A stretch of DNA of 17,689 bases, taken from contig JALRHN010000028.1 in assembly GCA_023259575.1 (NCBI GenBank), forward strand, positions 1 through 17,689, given 5' to 3'. This DNA is from Candidatus Kapaibacterium sp. (lineage in GTDB: Bacteria > Bacteroidota > Ignavibacteria > Kapaibacteriales > UBA961). The translations under genes and the position numbers were made by a program. Below are positions 7,498 to 15,334 of the stretch, in pieces (within the stretch, counting starts at the first letter, position 1; every line of letters starts with the position of its first letter). The notes beneath the pieces are model-generated. The model ran no database searches. It was given only the letters and a program-made list of their open reading frames with translations, and was not told the origin of the DNA.

Positions 7498-8547
7498 ATG
7501 GCACTTCAATTTTATCCTGTAAAGGTTTCTCATATTAAAAGGCTTACTGAAGCAGCCGTTGCTATAAGCTTTGATATTCCAGAAGAACTCAAACAAGTTT
7601 TTGCTTATCTCCCCGGACAATACATTACCATTCGATTGAATATTAATGGCCAAACTGTGAATAGAGCATATTCATTATGTAGCAGTCCAAATAGTGATAA
7701 TACATTAACAATTGGTGTAAAACAAACTGAGCATGGTCTTGTTTCTACATATTTAAATCAATGTCTTCAAGCTGGTGATTCTGTAGAATTAATGGCTCCT
7801 AATGGAAATTTTAAGGTAGATATTAATTCTAATGCAATATCTTCTTATGTGTTGATTGCTGGCGGAAGTGGTATCACCCCTTTATTATCAATCACTAAAA
7901 GTGTATTGCAATTTCAAGAAGATGCCAAAATTCTTTTGATTTATGGAAATAGAGATGCATCTTCAATTATGTTCTTTGAAGACTTAGAACTCTTAAAAAA
8001 GACATATCCAGATAGATTTACTCTTATCCATATTCTAGAATATACAGATGGTGAAAATAAAGGAATCTTATCGCAAGAATTATTAGAAACAGTATTAGCT
8101 GATTCATTCAAATCCTCTAATCATTATTATTTGTGTGGTCCAAATCAAGTAATGAACAATGCAGAGGCAGTTTTGCATATGCATAATATTGACGGTTCAT
8201 ATATTCATCGTGAGTATTTTACTGCGCCAACTCCTCAATCCGATGAGCAAGATGTTTCTATCGAATCCTCGGATTTTACTATTCATGTTAAGCTTTATGG
8301 GAAGGAATATGACATAGTGGTTGAGTCTCAAGAAAGCATACTTGAAGCTGGTATTAAGAATAATATAGATCCTCCATATGCTTGCCAAATTGCTGCATGT
8401 TGTACATGTAGAGCAAAGTTAAGAAGTGGAAAAGTTCATATGGAAAGTAGAGAAGCATTAACAGATGATGAAATTGAAGAAGGATATATTTTAACATGTC
8501 AGGCACATCCTTTAACTTCAGATGTATTTGTTGATTATGATGGATAA
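7498..8547 (+). CDS. FAD/NAD(P)H oxidoreductase with C-terminal 2Fe-2S ferredoxin domain (PaaE-like)
   Basis: A 349-residue flavin reductase fused to a plant-type ferredoxin. The FAD domain (about 5-105) has LPGQYITIRL and RAYSLCSSP (57-64), the flavin-binding RxYS motif. The NAD(P) domain (about 115-235) has AGGSGITPLLS and YLCGP. The ferredoxin domain (about 261-349) has ligands C296, C301, C304 and C334 in a CX4CX2C..C pattern, with an extra cysteine at C302. The layout is that of PaaE, the reductase of phenylacetyl-CoA epoxidase, but similar proteins serve other monooxygenases and desaturases, and no paaABCD genes are present. It follows sufT by 38 bases. An electron-supply role for Fe-S assembly or for an unlinked oxygenase is inference only. 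Confidence 0.88.
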   Translation: MALQFYPVKVSHIKRLTEAAVAISFDIPEELKQVFAYLPGQYITIRLNINGQTVNRAYSLCSSPNSDNTLTIGVKQTEHGLVSTYLNQCLQAGDSVELMAPNGNFKVDINSNAISSYVLIAGGSGITPLLSITKSVLQFQEDAKILLIYGNRDASSIMFFEDLELLKKTYPDRFTLIHILEYTDGENKGILSQELLETVLADSFKSSNHYYLCGPNQVMNNAEAVLHMHNIDGSYIHREYFTAPTPQSDEQDVSIESSDFTIHVKLYGKEYDIVVESQESILEAGIKNNIDPPYACQIAACCTCRAKLRSGKVHMESREALTDDEIEEGYILTCQAHPLTSDVFVDYDG

Positions 8548-8578
8548 TCAGTTTACAGTATTGTATGCTTCTTATTTT

Positions 8579-8593
8579 TTAAACCTAGTTTAA
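8579..8593. repeat. Short inverted repeat upstream of the M28 peptidase
   Basis: TTAAAC (8579-8584) and GTTTAA (8588-8593) form a 6-bp inverted repeat with a three-base spacer. TATGTTTT (8600-8607), one base off the -7 consensus, follows it and would give a short leader to the ATG at 8631. It could be an operator or chance in AT-rich DNA. Confidence 0.25.
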
Positions 8594-8630
8594 TTACTCT
8601 ATGTTTTTTTCATCAATTATGATTAATTCC

Positions 8631-10424
8631 ATGAAAAACAATTTGAAATCGTTTGCTTTACTTTTCCTTTTTAGTGTTGTTGTTTTTACAAAAGTTCATG
8701 CAGATATTTCTGATAATCTAAAAAATCATATTAAGTATCTAGCATCAGAGGAATTGGCTGGTCGTGGAACTGGCACCGATGGAAATAAAAAAGCTGCAGA
8801 ATATATTGCATCTCAATTCCAAAAAATTGGTATTAAGCCTTGGAAAAATGCTAAAAATTATTTTCAGGAATTAAGCGTAATTACTGATGTGCAGAAAGAG
8901 TCAGAAGGGAATATGGCTGCAATCTATTCACCTATTCATATGTCTGAACTTAATACCACAATGGGCTATACTCCACTTTCTGTAAGTGATAATGGATCTG
9001 CCCAGGCAAAGGTTGTTTTTGCAGGTTTTGGGATCTCTTCAGCTGCAGATAAATATGATGATTATGAAGGTGTAGATGTTAAAAATGCGATTGTACTTGT
9101 ATTAAGAGGAGCTCCAGACTTAGATAATCCTCATGGCACTATCATGCAACATGCTGGAATTCGTTCTAAAGTTATGAATGCTAAAGAAAAAGGTGCAGCA
9201 GGTATTGTAATCGTCTCAGGAGCAAAATATCCAGATTCTTTGATGCCACTAAAATGGGAACAAGGCGGAAAGGTTGAAGGTATTCCAGCTATACAAATTA
9301 CAAGAATAGGATTAGAAGAGAATATTCAGAATCTTAATATTCTAGAATTAGAAAAGCAAATCAATTCATCAAAAAAACCGTATAGTAAAGAAATACCAAA
9401 TGCTGAGATAAAGTTTTCTGTCAACCTAAAACAAATATCTGTTAAAACCACAAATGTTATTGGATATCTTCCAGGAACAGACCCTACTAAAGCAGGTGAA
9501 TTTATTGTTTGTGGCGCTCATTATGATCATCTTGGATTAGGTGGCGAAGGTTCTGGAACGCTTTCAGGTAAAAATGATTTGGCAATCCATTATGGTGCAG
9601 ATGATAATGCATCAGGAACAGCAGGGCTGATAGAATTAGCTTCTTTACTTAAAAATAGTCCTTTATCCAGACCTGTCTTATTTATAGGGTTTACTGCAGA
9701 AGAAAGAGGCTTATTAGGTTCAGCATTCTATGTGAAAAATCCATTATTTAGTTTGGATAGCATTGTATTTATGCTCAATATGGATATGATAGGTAGATTA
9801 ACAGATAAGAAGTTAAATATTGGTGGAATAGGGACATCTTCTCTGTTAAAACCATTAATTGATTCTTTAGGAAAAGAGTTCGATTTTAAGATTACAACCA
9901 CCGAAGACGGTTTTGGGCCAAGCGATCATGCTTCATTTTATAGCAAAGATAAACCTGTTTTGTTTTTCTTTACCGGACTTCATAGCGACTATCATCGTCC
10001 TACAGATACGTGGGAAAAAATTAATTATGAAGGTGAAACAGCAATTATAAAAATGGCAGTTTCTACATTAGACTATATAGGTAATTCAGCCAAGAAGCCA
10101 GATTTTATTAAAGTAAAGTCAAGTCCTCAAGCTGGACAATCTATGTCATTTAGAGTATCATTAGGAATTACTCCGGATTATAGTGATCATCCTAAAGGAA
10201 TGCGTATTACAGGAGTCAGAGAAGGAGGCCCAGGTGGTAAGGCTGGTCTGGCTAGTGATGATATCATTATTAAGTTAGGAGATACCCAAGTAAAAAATGT
10301 ATATGACTATACCTATGCTCTTGGAAAATTCAAAGCGGGTGATAAAACAAGTGTAACTGTATTGCGCGGGCCAAAAGAAGACAAAGAATTTGTACTACAA
10401 GTAGAATTTGATGCAAAAAAATAA
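8631..10424 (+). CDS. Secreted M28-family metallopeptidase with PA and PDZ domains
   Basis: A 597-residue protein from the ATG at 8631. This start gives a clean signal peptide (MKNNLKSFALLFLFSVVVFT, cut after KVHA) and so is preferred over the ATG at 8601. After it come an inserted PA domain (about 110-240), a co-catalytic zinc peptidase domain (about 275-485) and a C-terminal PDZ domain (about 505-595). Zinc and catalytic residues of M28 are visible: H298 in GAHYDHLG, the Asp of GADDNASG (323-330), E357-E358 in TAEERGLLGS, D385 in NMDMIGR and H455 in SDYHRPTD. Members are aminopeptidases that trim peptides outside the cytoplasm; the exact specificity cannot be read here. The gene is probably its own unit, 83 bases after the reductase gene, and its stop abuts the stop of convergent yraN. 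Confidence 0.93.
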   Translation: MKNNLKSFALLFLFSVVVFTKVHADISDNLKNHIKYLASEELAGRGTGTDGNKKAAEYIASQFQKIGIKPWKNAKNYFQELSVITDVQKESEGNMAAIYSPIHMSELNTTMGYTPLSVSDNGSAQAKVVFAGFGISSAADKYDDYEGVDVKNAIVLVLRGAPDLDNPHGTIMQHAGIRSKVMNAKEKGAAGIVIVSGAKYPDSLMPLKWEQGGKVEGIPAIQITRIGLEENIQNLNILELEKQINSSKKPYSKEIPNAEIKFSVNLKQISVKTTNVIGYLPGTDPTKAGEFIVCGAHYDHLGLGGEGSGTLSGKNDLAIHYGADDNASGTAGLIELASLLKNSPLSRPVLFIGFTAEERGLLGSAFYVKNPLFSLDSIVFMLNMDMIGRLTDKKLNIGGIGTSSLLKPLIDSLGKEFDFKITTTEDGFGPSDHASFYSKDKPVLFFFTGLHSDYHRPTDTWEKINYEGETAIIKMAVSTLDYIGNSAKKPDFIKVKSSPQAGQSMSFRVSLGITPDYSDHPKGMRITGVREGGPGGKAGLASDDIIIKLGDTQVKNVYDYTYALGKFKAGDKTSVTVLRGPKEDKEFVLQVEFDAKK

Positions 10425-10781
10425 CTAGAATGCGCTTTTGAGATGTCTTATTGACTGCATTCCATCAGTAAAATCAATAGCAATTATATCGAATCTACAT
10501 TCTGTATCAACAATTTTTCTTATATAAAGAAAACCCTCAGCAGCTCTTCTGAGGGTTTTTATTTTTTTGTATGTAATAGAACTTTCAGGGGTTCCATAAT
10601 TACAAGTGTTCCTGTATTTCACTTCTACAAAAACCAGAGTAGTATTATCGCTACAGATAATATCAATTTCTCCATATCTCCCAAAATGGAAGTTTTTCTG
10701 AATAATTGAATATCCTAAAGACTCAAGAAAATCAGAAGCCATCTTTTCAGCTTTATATCCAATATCTCTATTATTTTCCAC
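10425..10781 (-). CDS. yraN: UPF0102 / YraN-family protein, endonuclease-like fold
   Basis: A 118-residue protein with the full YraN signature: the N-terminal helix IGYKAEKMASDFLESLGY, then RYGEIDIIC with D40, and FVEVKYR with E53 and K55, giving the PD-(D/E)XK-type arrangement D..ExK. The family is widespread, with no settled function; a role in recombination or DNA processing is suggested by the fold. The start is GTG at 10781, supported by AGGGGGT six bases upstream, one of the clearest ribosome sites in the window. A nearby ATG (10783) is out of frame. It lies 24 bases after miaB, probably in one transcript. A strong terminator-like hairpin is embedded in its coding sequence at 10530-10568. 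Confidence 0.92.
   Translation of the reverse strand: MENNRDIGYKAEKMASDFLESLGYSIIQKNFHFGRYGEIDIICSDNTTLVFVEVKYRNTCNYGTPESSITYKKIKTLRRAAEGFLYIRKIVDTECRFDIIAIDFTDGMQSIRHLKSAF
10530..10568 (+). terminator. Strong intrinsic terminator inside yraN, ending the M28 peptidase transcript
   Basis: AAAACCCTCAG (10530-10540) and CTGAGGGTTTT (10549-10559) form a perfect 11-bp stem with an 8-base loop, followed on the plus strand by TTTATTTTTTT. This is a textbook rho-independent terminator about 105 bases past the peptidase stop, but it lies wholly within the opposing yraN gene, where it encodes KTLRRAAEGF. On the minus strand the stem is followed by TTTTCTTTAT, a weaker U-run, so partial termination of yraN mRNA is possible too. 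Confidence 0.75.
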
Positions 10782-10805
10782 ATTTACCCCCTGAATTGTA
10801 ACTGC

Positions 10806-12197
10806 TTATACTACTGTTCCCATTAATGTTGCACTTGTAGCTCTTTCAATATTAACTTTGATATAATCACCTACAATATAGGCTAGATTCTCATTTTGAG
10901 GGAATATCACTGTTTTATTTGTATCGGATCTACCTTGCCATTCTAGTGGATTCTTTTTGCTAGGACCTTCAACTAATACTGTTTCTACAGTTCCAATTGT
11001 TTGCTGATTGATTTCATAAGAAATCTGATTTTGTTGAGATATAATCTCATTTAATCGAGCAATCTTAATTTCATCAGGTATATCATCACCCATTTTCCAA
11101 GCTTTTGTTCTTTCTCTAGGTGAATATTTAAACATATAAGCACCATCATATCTCACAATTCTCATTAATTCCATTGTAGCTTGATGATCTTCATCGGTTT
11201 CGGTTGGGAATCCTGTAATAATATCTGTAGACAAAGCACAACCTGGCATTAATTCTTTGATTTTAGCAATTCTTTCATAATAATGTTCTACCGGATGAGT
11301 TCGATTCATAAGATTCAGAATACGATTAGAGCCAGATTGAACAGGTAGATGAATGTATTTGCAAATATTATCGAATTCTGCCATGGTTTCAATTAATTGA
11401 TCGCTCATATCTTGAGGATGAGAAGTTGTATATCGAATTCTCATATGTGGAACTGCTTTAGCACAAGCCTTTAGTAATTCTGCGAAATTGTTCCCTGAAT
11501 GTTCATCCATATAGCTATTTACATTTTGTCCAAGCAATGTAACTTCTTTAAAACCAGCATCATATAATGATGTAACTTCTTCAACTATAGATGCATATGC
11601 TCTTGATCTTTCTCTGCCACGAGTAAAAGGTACAATACAATACGTACAAAACTTATCGCATCCTCTCATAATAGAAACCCAAGCACTTATCCCTTCAGTA
11701 CGGAAAGGTAAAATATCATCATAGGTTTCTACTCTACTTAATTTAACAGCTATACCACGTTCGCCCCCGAAAGCTTTTTCTACTAATTCAGGAACAGAAC
11801 GATATTCATCTGGTCCAATAACAATGTCTACTAATTCTTTTTCAAGCAAATTATCTCTTAATCGTTCAGCCATACAGCCTAATACACCAACAACTAAATC
11901 TTTATTCTTTTTTTTGTAATATTTTAGATGATTTAATCGCTCATGAATTTTCTTTTCTGCATTATCCCTAATTGCGCATGTATTGATTAGGATGATGTCA
12001 GCATTATCTGGAGTATTTGTTAAAGAATACCCTTTTTTATGCATAACTCCTTGCACAATTTCAGTGTCATTTACATTCATTTGACAGCCATATGTTTCTA
12101 CATATAATGAAGGCTGATTTCCCAATAATGGCATATCGCTATCCATCAATGAAAGAGCATCTTGTTTTGGGTTCTGAAGTATAGGTAATTCAAGCAT
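10806..12197 (-). CDS. miaB: tRNA-2-methylthio-N6-dimethylallyladenosine synthase
   Basis: Radical-SAM methylthiotransferase that turns i6A37 into ms2i6A37 in tRNAs reading UNN codons. From ATG at 12197 it is 463 residues. The N-terminal MTTase domain carries the auxiliary cluster ligands C38 (ETYGCQMN), C74 (INTCAIRDNAEKK) and C108 (VLGCMAE). The radical-SAM cluster ligands are C180, C184 and C187 (MRGCDKFCTYCIVPFTRGRE). A TRAM domain closes the protein (about 395-460). RGRERSR and the other motifs favour MiaB over MtaB and RimO. The frame is open to an ATG at 12263, but that adds a hydrophobic stretch unlike the family and precedes the likely promoter at 12241. yraN follows downstream. Confidence 0.95.
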   Translation of the reverse strand: MLELPILQNPKQDALSLMDSDMPLLGNQPSLYVETYGCQMNVNDTEIVQGVMHKKGYSLTNTPDNADIILINTCAIRDNAEKKIHERLNHLKYYKKKNKDLVVGVLGCMAERLRDNLLEKELVDIVIGPDEYRSVPELVEKAFGGERGIAVKLSRVETYDDILPFRTEGISAWVSIMRGCDKFCTYCIVPFTRGRERSRAYASIVEEVTSLYDAGFKEVTLLGQNVNSYMDEHSGNNFAELLKACAKAVPHMRIRYTTSHPQDMSDQLIETMAEFDNICKYIHLPVQSGSNRILNLMNRTHPVEHYYERIAKIKELMPGCALSTDIITGFPTETDEDHQATMELMRIVRYDGAYMFKYSPRERTKAWKMGDDIPDEIKIARLNEIISQQNQISYEINQQTIGTVETVLVEGPSKKNPLEWQGRSDTNKTVIFPQNENLAYIVGDYIKVNIERATSATLMGTVV

Positions 12198-12233
12198 ATA
12201 CAGTATGTTAATGAGTGACAATAAATAGGAATG

Positions 12234-12241
12234 CAAATATA
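12234..12241 (-). promoter_or_regulatory. Candidate -7 promoter element for miaB-yraN
   Basis: On the minus strand TATATTTG (12241 to 12234) matches TAnnTTTG. Transcription would start near 12227, leaving about 30 bases before the ATG at 12197. No clear -33 element is seen. It supports the shorter miaB start. Confidence 0.45.
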
Positions 12242-12320
12242 AGAAATAGGCCTTCGATATCACTTAATTGATTATCTCATTATGATTTATTCATCAGTAT
12301 ACTTAATCGTAAATAAATGT

Positions 12321-12328
12321 TATTTTTG
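12321..12328 (+). promoter_or_regulatory. Candidate -7 promoter element for dnaB
   Basis: TATTTTTG is identical to the box before the PBP gene. It lies 27 bases before ATG 12355, with transcription expected near 12335. The GTG at 12328, another possible start of the dnaB frame, would overlap the promoter and is therefore unlikely. ACTTAAT occurs twice in this intergenic region (12262 and 12301), of unknown meaning. Confidence 0.5.
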
Positions 12329-12354
12329 TGGCCCTATTACTTTTAGTTAGATAT

Positions 12355-13845
12355 ATGGCTTCGTATAATTCAGGAAATAAGCAAACATCACAAAGTACTT
12401 CTCTAAGAAAAAGAGGAGAAAAGGATGTTTTTTTACCTGCAACTTTGGAATCATTGGGTGGAAAAGTTCCTCCGCATTCTTTAGAAGCAGAAATAGCAGT
12501 TCTTGGTTCTATGATGCTTGATAGAGCAGCAATTCCTAAAGTAATTGAAATTTTACAACCCGATAGCTTTTATAGAGAATCTCATAAACTGATTTATGAG
12601 GCTATATTAGGATTATTCGAAAGAAATATAAATCCAGATTATACAACATTACCTGAAGAATTACGCAGAAGGGGAGTGTTAGAATCTATAGGTGGATCTT
12701 TTTATATTTCAGAATTAACTATGAGTACTCCTACTGCGGCTAATGTTGAACATTATGCTCGTATAGTACAAGAACGTTATTTAAAAAGATCTTTGATTCA
12801 AGTTGCTGGTTTGGTTATGACCAGGGCATATGATGAAACAACAGATGCTTTAGAAGAAGTTGATTATGCAGAATCTAAAGTATTCGAGATTGCCGAACAG
12901 CGCTTAAGTAAAAGCTTTTCAACTATGAAACAGCTTGCTCATGATACATTCCAAATGATTACAAAGATGTCTGAAGGTGGCTCTACATCCGGAATAACAG
13001 GTATTCCATCTGGATTCTCAAAATTAGATGAATTACTTGGTGGATTTCAGAAATCTGATTTTATCATTATAGCTGCTAGACCATCTATGGGTAAAACAGC
13101 AATGGCTTTAAGTATCGCTAGGAATGTAGCAGTTGAATATAAAATGCCTGTTGCTTTTTTTTCTATAGAAATGGCATCAAATCAATTGATGGTTCGTTTA
13201 TTAAGTGCAGAAGCTCGAGTGAATGCTCAAGATATTCGAACAAATAGAATTTCATCACCAGATATGCAGAAATTAGTTCAAACGATTGGCCATTTAGCTG
13301 AAGCTCCATTATTTATAGATGATAGTGCAACATTAACTGTAATGGAAATAAGGGCTAAATGTAGAAGAATGAAAGCTGAACATGATATTAAATTGGTAAT
13401 CGTAGATTATTTGCAATTTGTGTCTCCTCCTAAGGCTGAAAGCAGAGAAAGGGAAATTTCTATTATATCTAGATCGCTTAAACAAATTGCTAAAGAATTA
13501 GATATTCCAGTAATTGCTTTGGCTCAGTTAAATAGATCGGTTGAATCAAGATCTGATAAAAGACCGATGCTTTCTGATTTACGTGAATCAGGATCAATTG
13601 AACAGGATGCTGATGTTGTTATGTTTGTTAATAGGCCTGAACAGTATGGCATATCAACTTGGGATGACGGATCTTCTACAGAAAATACCGGTGAATTGAT
13701 TATCGCTAAACAAAGGAATGGTCCAGTTGGAGATGTACGTTTGGCATATTTAAAATCATATGCACGATTTGAAAACTTAACATTCCATTATGATGAACCA
13801 CCACAGTATCTAGGTGCTGATGGCAGTTCAGATGTACAATTTTAA
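12355..13845 (+). CDS. dnaB: Replicative DNA helicase
   Basis: Hexameric 5'-3' helicase that unwinds the replication fork. From ATG 12355 it is 496 residues: a 38-residue polar tail rich in Ser, Thr and Gln; the N-terminal DnaB domain from PPHSLEAEIAVLGSMMLD (39-56); a linker; and the RecA-like motor. Walker A is ARPSMGKTAM with G246-K247-T248, and Walker B is LVIVDYLQ with D351. QLNRSVESRSDKRPMLSDLR (391-410) and ESGSIEQDADVVMFV are conserved DnaB motifs. No intein interrupts it. It is divergent from miaB and heads a unit in which the metal-binding protein follows after 12 bases. Length and motifs are those of the chromosomal enzyme, not a phage helicase. Confidence 0.96.
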   Translation: MASYNSGNKQTSQSTSLRKRGEKDVFLPATLESLGGKVPPHSLEAEIAVLGSMMLDRAAIPKVIEILQPDSFYRESHKLIYEAILGLFERNINPDYTTLPEELRRRGVLESIGGSFYISELTMSTPTAANVEHYARIVQERYLKRSLIQVAGLVMTRAYDETTDALEEVDYAESKVFEIAEQRLSKSFSTMKQLAHDTFQMITKMSEGGSTSGITGIPSGFSKLDELLGGFQKSDFIIIAARPSMGKTAMALSIARNVAVEYKMPVAFFSIEMASNQLMVRLLSAEARVNAQDIRTNRISSPDMQKLVQTIGHLAEAPLFIDDSATLTVMEIRAKCRRMKAEHDIKLVIVDYLQFVSPPKAESREREISIISRSLKQIAKELDIPVIALAQLNRSVESRSDKRPMLSDLRESGSIEQDADVVMFVNRPEQYGISTWDDGSSTENTGELIIAKQRNGPVGDVRLAYLKSYARFENLTFHYDEPPQYLGADGSSDVQF

Positions 13846-13857
13846 TATATAAGAATC

Positions 13858-14061
13858 ATGAAAAAACAAGAATTATTGATTGATGGTATGTCTTGCGGAC
13901 ATTGCGTAAAGGCATTAAAAAATGAATTATCTGCAATTCAAGGTCTAATAGTGCAAGATGTTCAAATTGGTAAAGCTATTATCGAATATGATCCGGATAC
14001 AGTAAGTGATGAAGACATTCTACATGCTATTGATGAATCCGGTTTTAGACTGGCATTATAA
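13858..14061 (+). CDS. Heavy-metal-associated (HMA) domain protein, CopZ-like
   Basis: A 67-residue single-domain protein with the ferredoxin-like HMA fold. The metal site is GMSCGHCVKAL, with C13 and C16 forming the CxxC that usually binds copper(I) or another soft metal. The C-terminal DEDILHAIDESGF matches the last helix and strand of the family. Such proteins are cytosolic metallochaperones or fragments related to P-type ATPase N-termini; no copper ATPase or regulator is nearby, so the metal is not known. It lies 12 bases after dnaB, likely in the same transcript, and its 3' end overlaps the start of the following exported protein. Confidence 0.9.
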   Translation: MKKQELLIDGMSCGHCVKALKNELSAIQGLIVQDVQIGKAIIEYDPDTVSDEDILHAIDESGFRLAL

Positions 14062-14521
14062 AATTGGAATTTATTTCCTCAGTATTCTTTTTTCTATGGA
14101 GGTATATGCTGGGGAAAAAGAAATTCCAGCTAAAGGTTTTACCTTGGGTATTCAAAGTAGCACTGCAGGAATATCTCTGGAATCTGCATATAGTATTGGA
14201 AGTAGAGTAAATTGGGATAAATCTGACTTAATAAAAGGATTGGGTTCTATTTCATTTGGTATTGAAACAGGACCTCTGTCAAACAATGATATAATCATAG
14301 CTCCAAAAGTATCATATACTATGAATTGGTTCATTTCCTTTGGGGCTTCAATGCTTTATTATACTGATTTTTCTAAAGGGTCTTTACGATTTAGACCAGA
14401 GATAGGGGTTTCGATGCTTGGAATTAGGATATATCATGGGTGGAATTTTAGTGTCGATAAATATGTCTCACTCCCTTTGCATAATAGATTTTTAGCTATT
14501 TCTTATTTTATTCCCATCTGA
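14033..14521 (+). CDS. Short exported protein of unknown function, possible outer-membrane beta-barrel
   Basis: From ATG 14033 it is 162 residues. The first 26 form a signal peptide (basic YK, hydrophobic IGIYFLSILFSMEV, cleavage after VYA). The mature part alternates polar and hydrophobic residues with many Gly, Ser, Tyr and Trp and ends in an aromatic, hydrophobic strand (LAISYFIPI), as in small outer-membrane barrels; I recognise no named family. Starts at 14006, 14009 and 14024 are also open, and 14096 would lose the signal. All but the last lie inside the HMA gene (29-base overlap for 14033), implying translational coupling. Its 3' end overlaps the convergent BtuF-like gene by 19 bases. 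The link to metal handling is only inference from position. Confidence 0.6.
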   Translation: MNPVLDWHYKIGIYFLSILFSMEVYAGEKEIPAKGFTLGIQSSTAGISLESAYSIGSRVNWDKSDLIKGLGSISFGIETGPLSNNDIIIAPKVSYTMNWFISFGASMLYYTDFSKGSLRFRPEIGVSMLGIRIYHGWNFSVDKYVSLPLHNRFLAISYFIPI

Positions 14522-15300
14522 TGTTTCTTTTGCCACGAATTAATAATCCCATGAATCATAGTGGCTCCGTCTATCAATGCAGCTGGACCTGGCTGTAAAA
14601 TAATTGATGATTTTATTTCATGGATTTCATTGTGTTGTATTGCAGGAATAGTATTCCATCCTGGCCTTGCAAGTACTTTTTCTTTCTTAAATCCTTTCCC
14701 ACACCAAGAAGCTATCATAATATCTGGCATTTTTTCTACAACTGTATCTGTTGAACTTATTATTCTTCTTTTGGCATCAGGGAATTCACGATTTTCTCTA
14801 AAAATATCAGTTCCACCACATAGTTCTATAATTTCACTAACCCATGAAATTCCTGAAATTAATGGGTCGAACCATTCTTCAAAATACACTAAAGGTTGTA
14901 TTGTTGTCAATGAAGCTTTGGAAGAAATAGATTCTAAATGTTGAGTAATATGATCTATAAAAAGGAGTGATTGTTCTTTTTTGTTGACAAGTCTTCCTAA
15001 TTTTTCAATCATACTTAATATTCCCCTGATTGTACGATGATTGAAACAATATACTTCAATACCAGCTTTAATAAGCTCTGCACAGATTGGGGCTTGTAAA
15101 TCACTCCAAGCCAATACAATATCAGGATTTAATGCAAGTATACCCTGTATATTTGCATCTAAATATGTTGATATTTTTGGCTTTGTTTTTCTAGCAATTG
15201 CAGGGCGAACAGTAAACCCAGAAATCCCAACAATATAATCTTCTGCTCCTAAAGCATACAGAGTTTCTGTGGTTTCTTCTGTTAGACATACAATCCTCAT
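14503..15300 (-). CDS. BtuF-like periplasmic-binding-fold protein lacking a signal peptide
   Basis: A 265-residue protein of the helical-backbone, metal-receptor-like binding fold (PF01497, COG0614), the family of the cobalamin-binding protein BtuF and siderophore-binding proteins. The N-lobe starts at once with RIVCLTEETTETLYALG and includes ILALNPDIVLAWSDLQ. The C-lobe has FEEWFDPLISGISWVSEIIELCGG, ASWCGKGF and LQPGPAALIDG. There is no signal peptide or lipobox, and a TGA codon lies in frame two codons before the ATG at 15300, so none can be added upstream. I recall a conserved subfamily with this form, usually labelled cobalamin-binding protein, of unproven function. No BtuC/BtuD-type permease or ATPase is present. 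It is the last gene of the rlmB-led minus-strand group. Confidence 0.8.
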   Translation of the reverse strand: MRIVCLTEETTETLYALGAEDYIVGISGFTVRPAIARKTKPKISTYLDANIQGILALNPDIVLAWSDLQAPICAELIKAGIEVYCFNHRTIRGILSMIEKLGRLVNKKEQSLLFIDHITQHLESISSKASLTTIQPLVYFEEWFDPLISGISWVSEIIELCGGTDIFRENREFPDAKRRIISSTDTVVEKMPDIMIASWCGKGFKKEKVLARPGWNTIPAIQHNEIHEIKSSIILQPGPAALIDGATMIHGIINSWQKKHQMGIK

Positions 15301-15334
15301 TATTCACCAAAACAAAGCTAGAAAAGGATAACTA

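Noticed and set aside
7073..8547. PaaD and PaaE of a phenylacetate degradation operon
   Set aside because: The DUF59 protein lacks the zinc-binding C-terminal part of PaaD and no paaA, paaB or paaC is present; SufU next door fits Suf better.
15092..15113. GGCTTG...CAAGCC inverted repeat inside the BtuF-like gene
   Set aside because: Only a 6-bp stem with a 10-base loop and no T-run; not distinguishable from chance.
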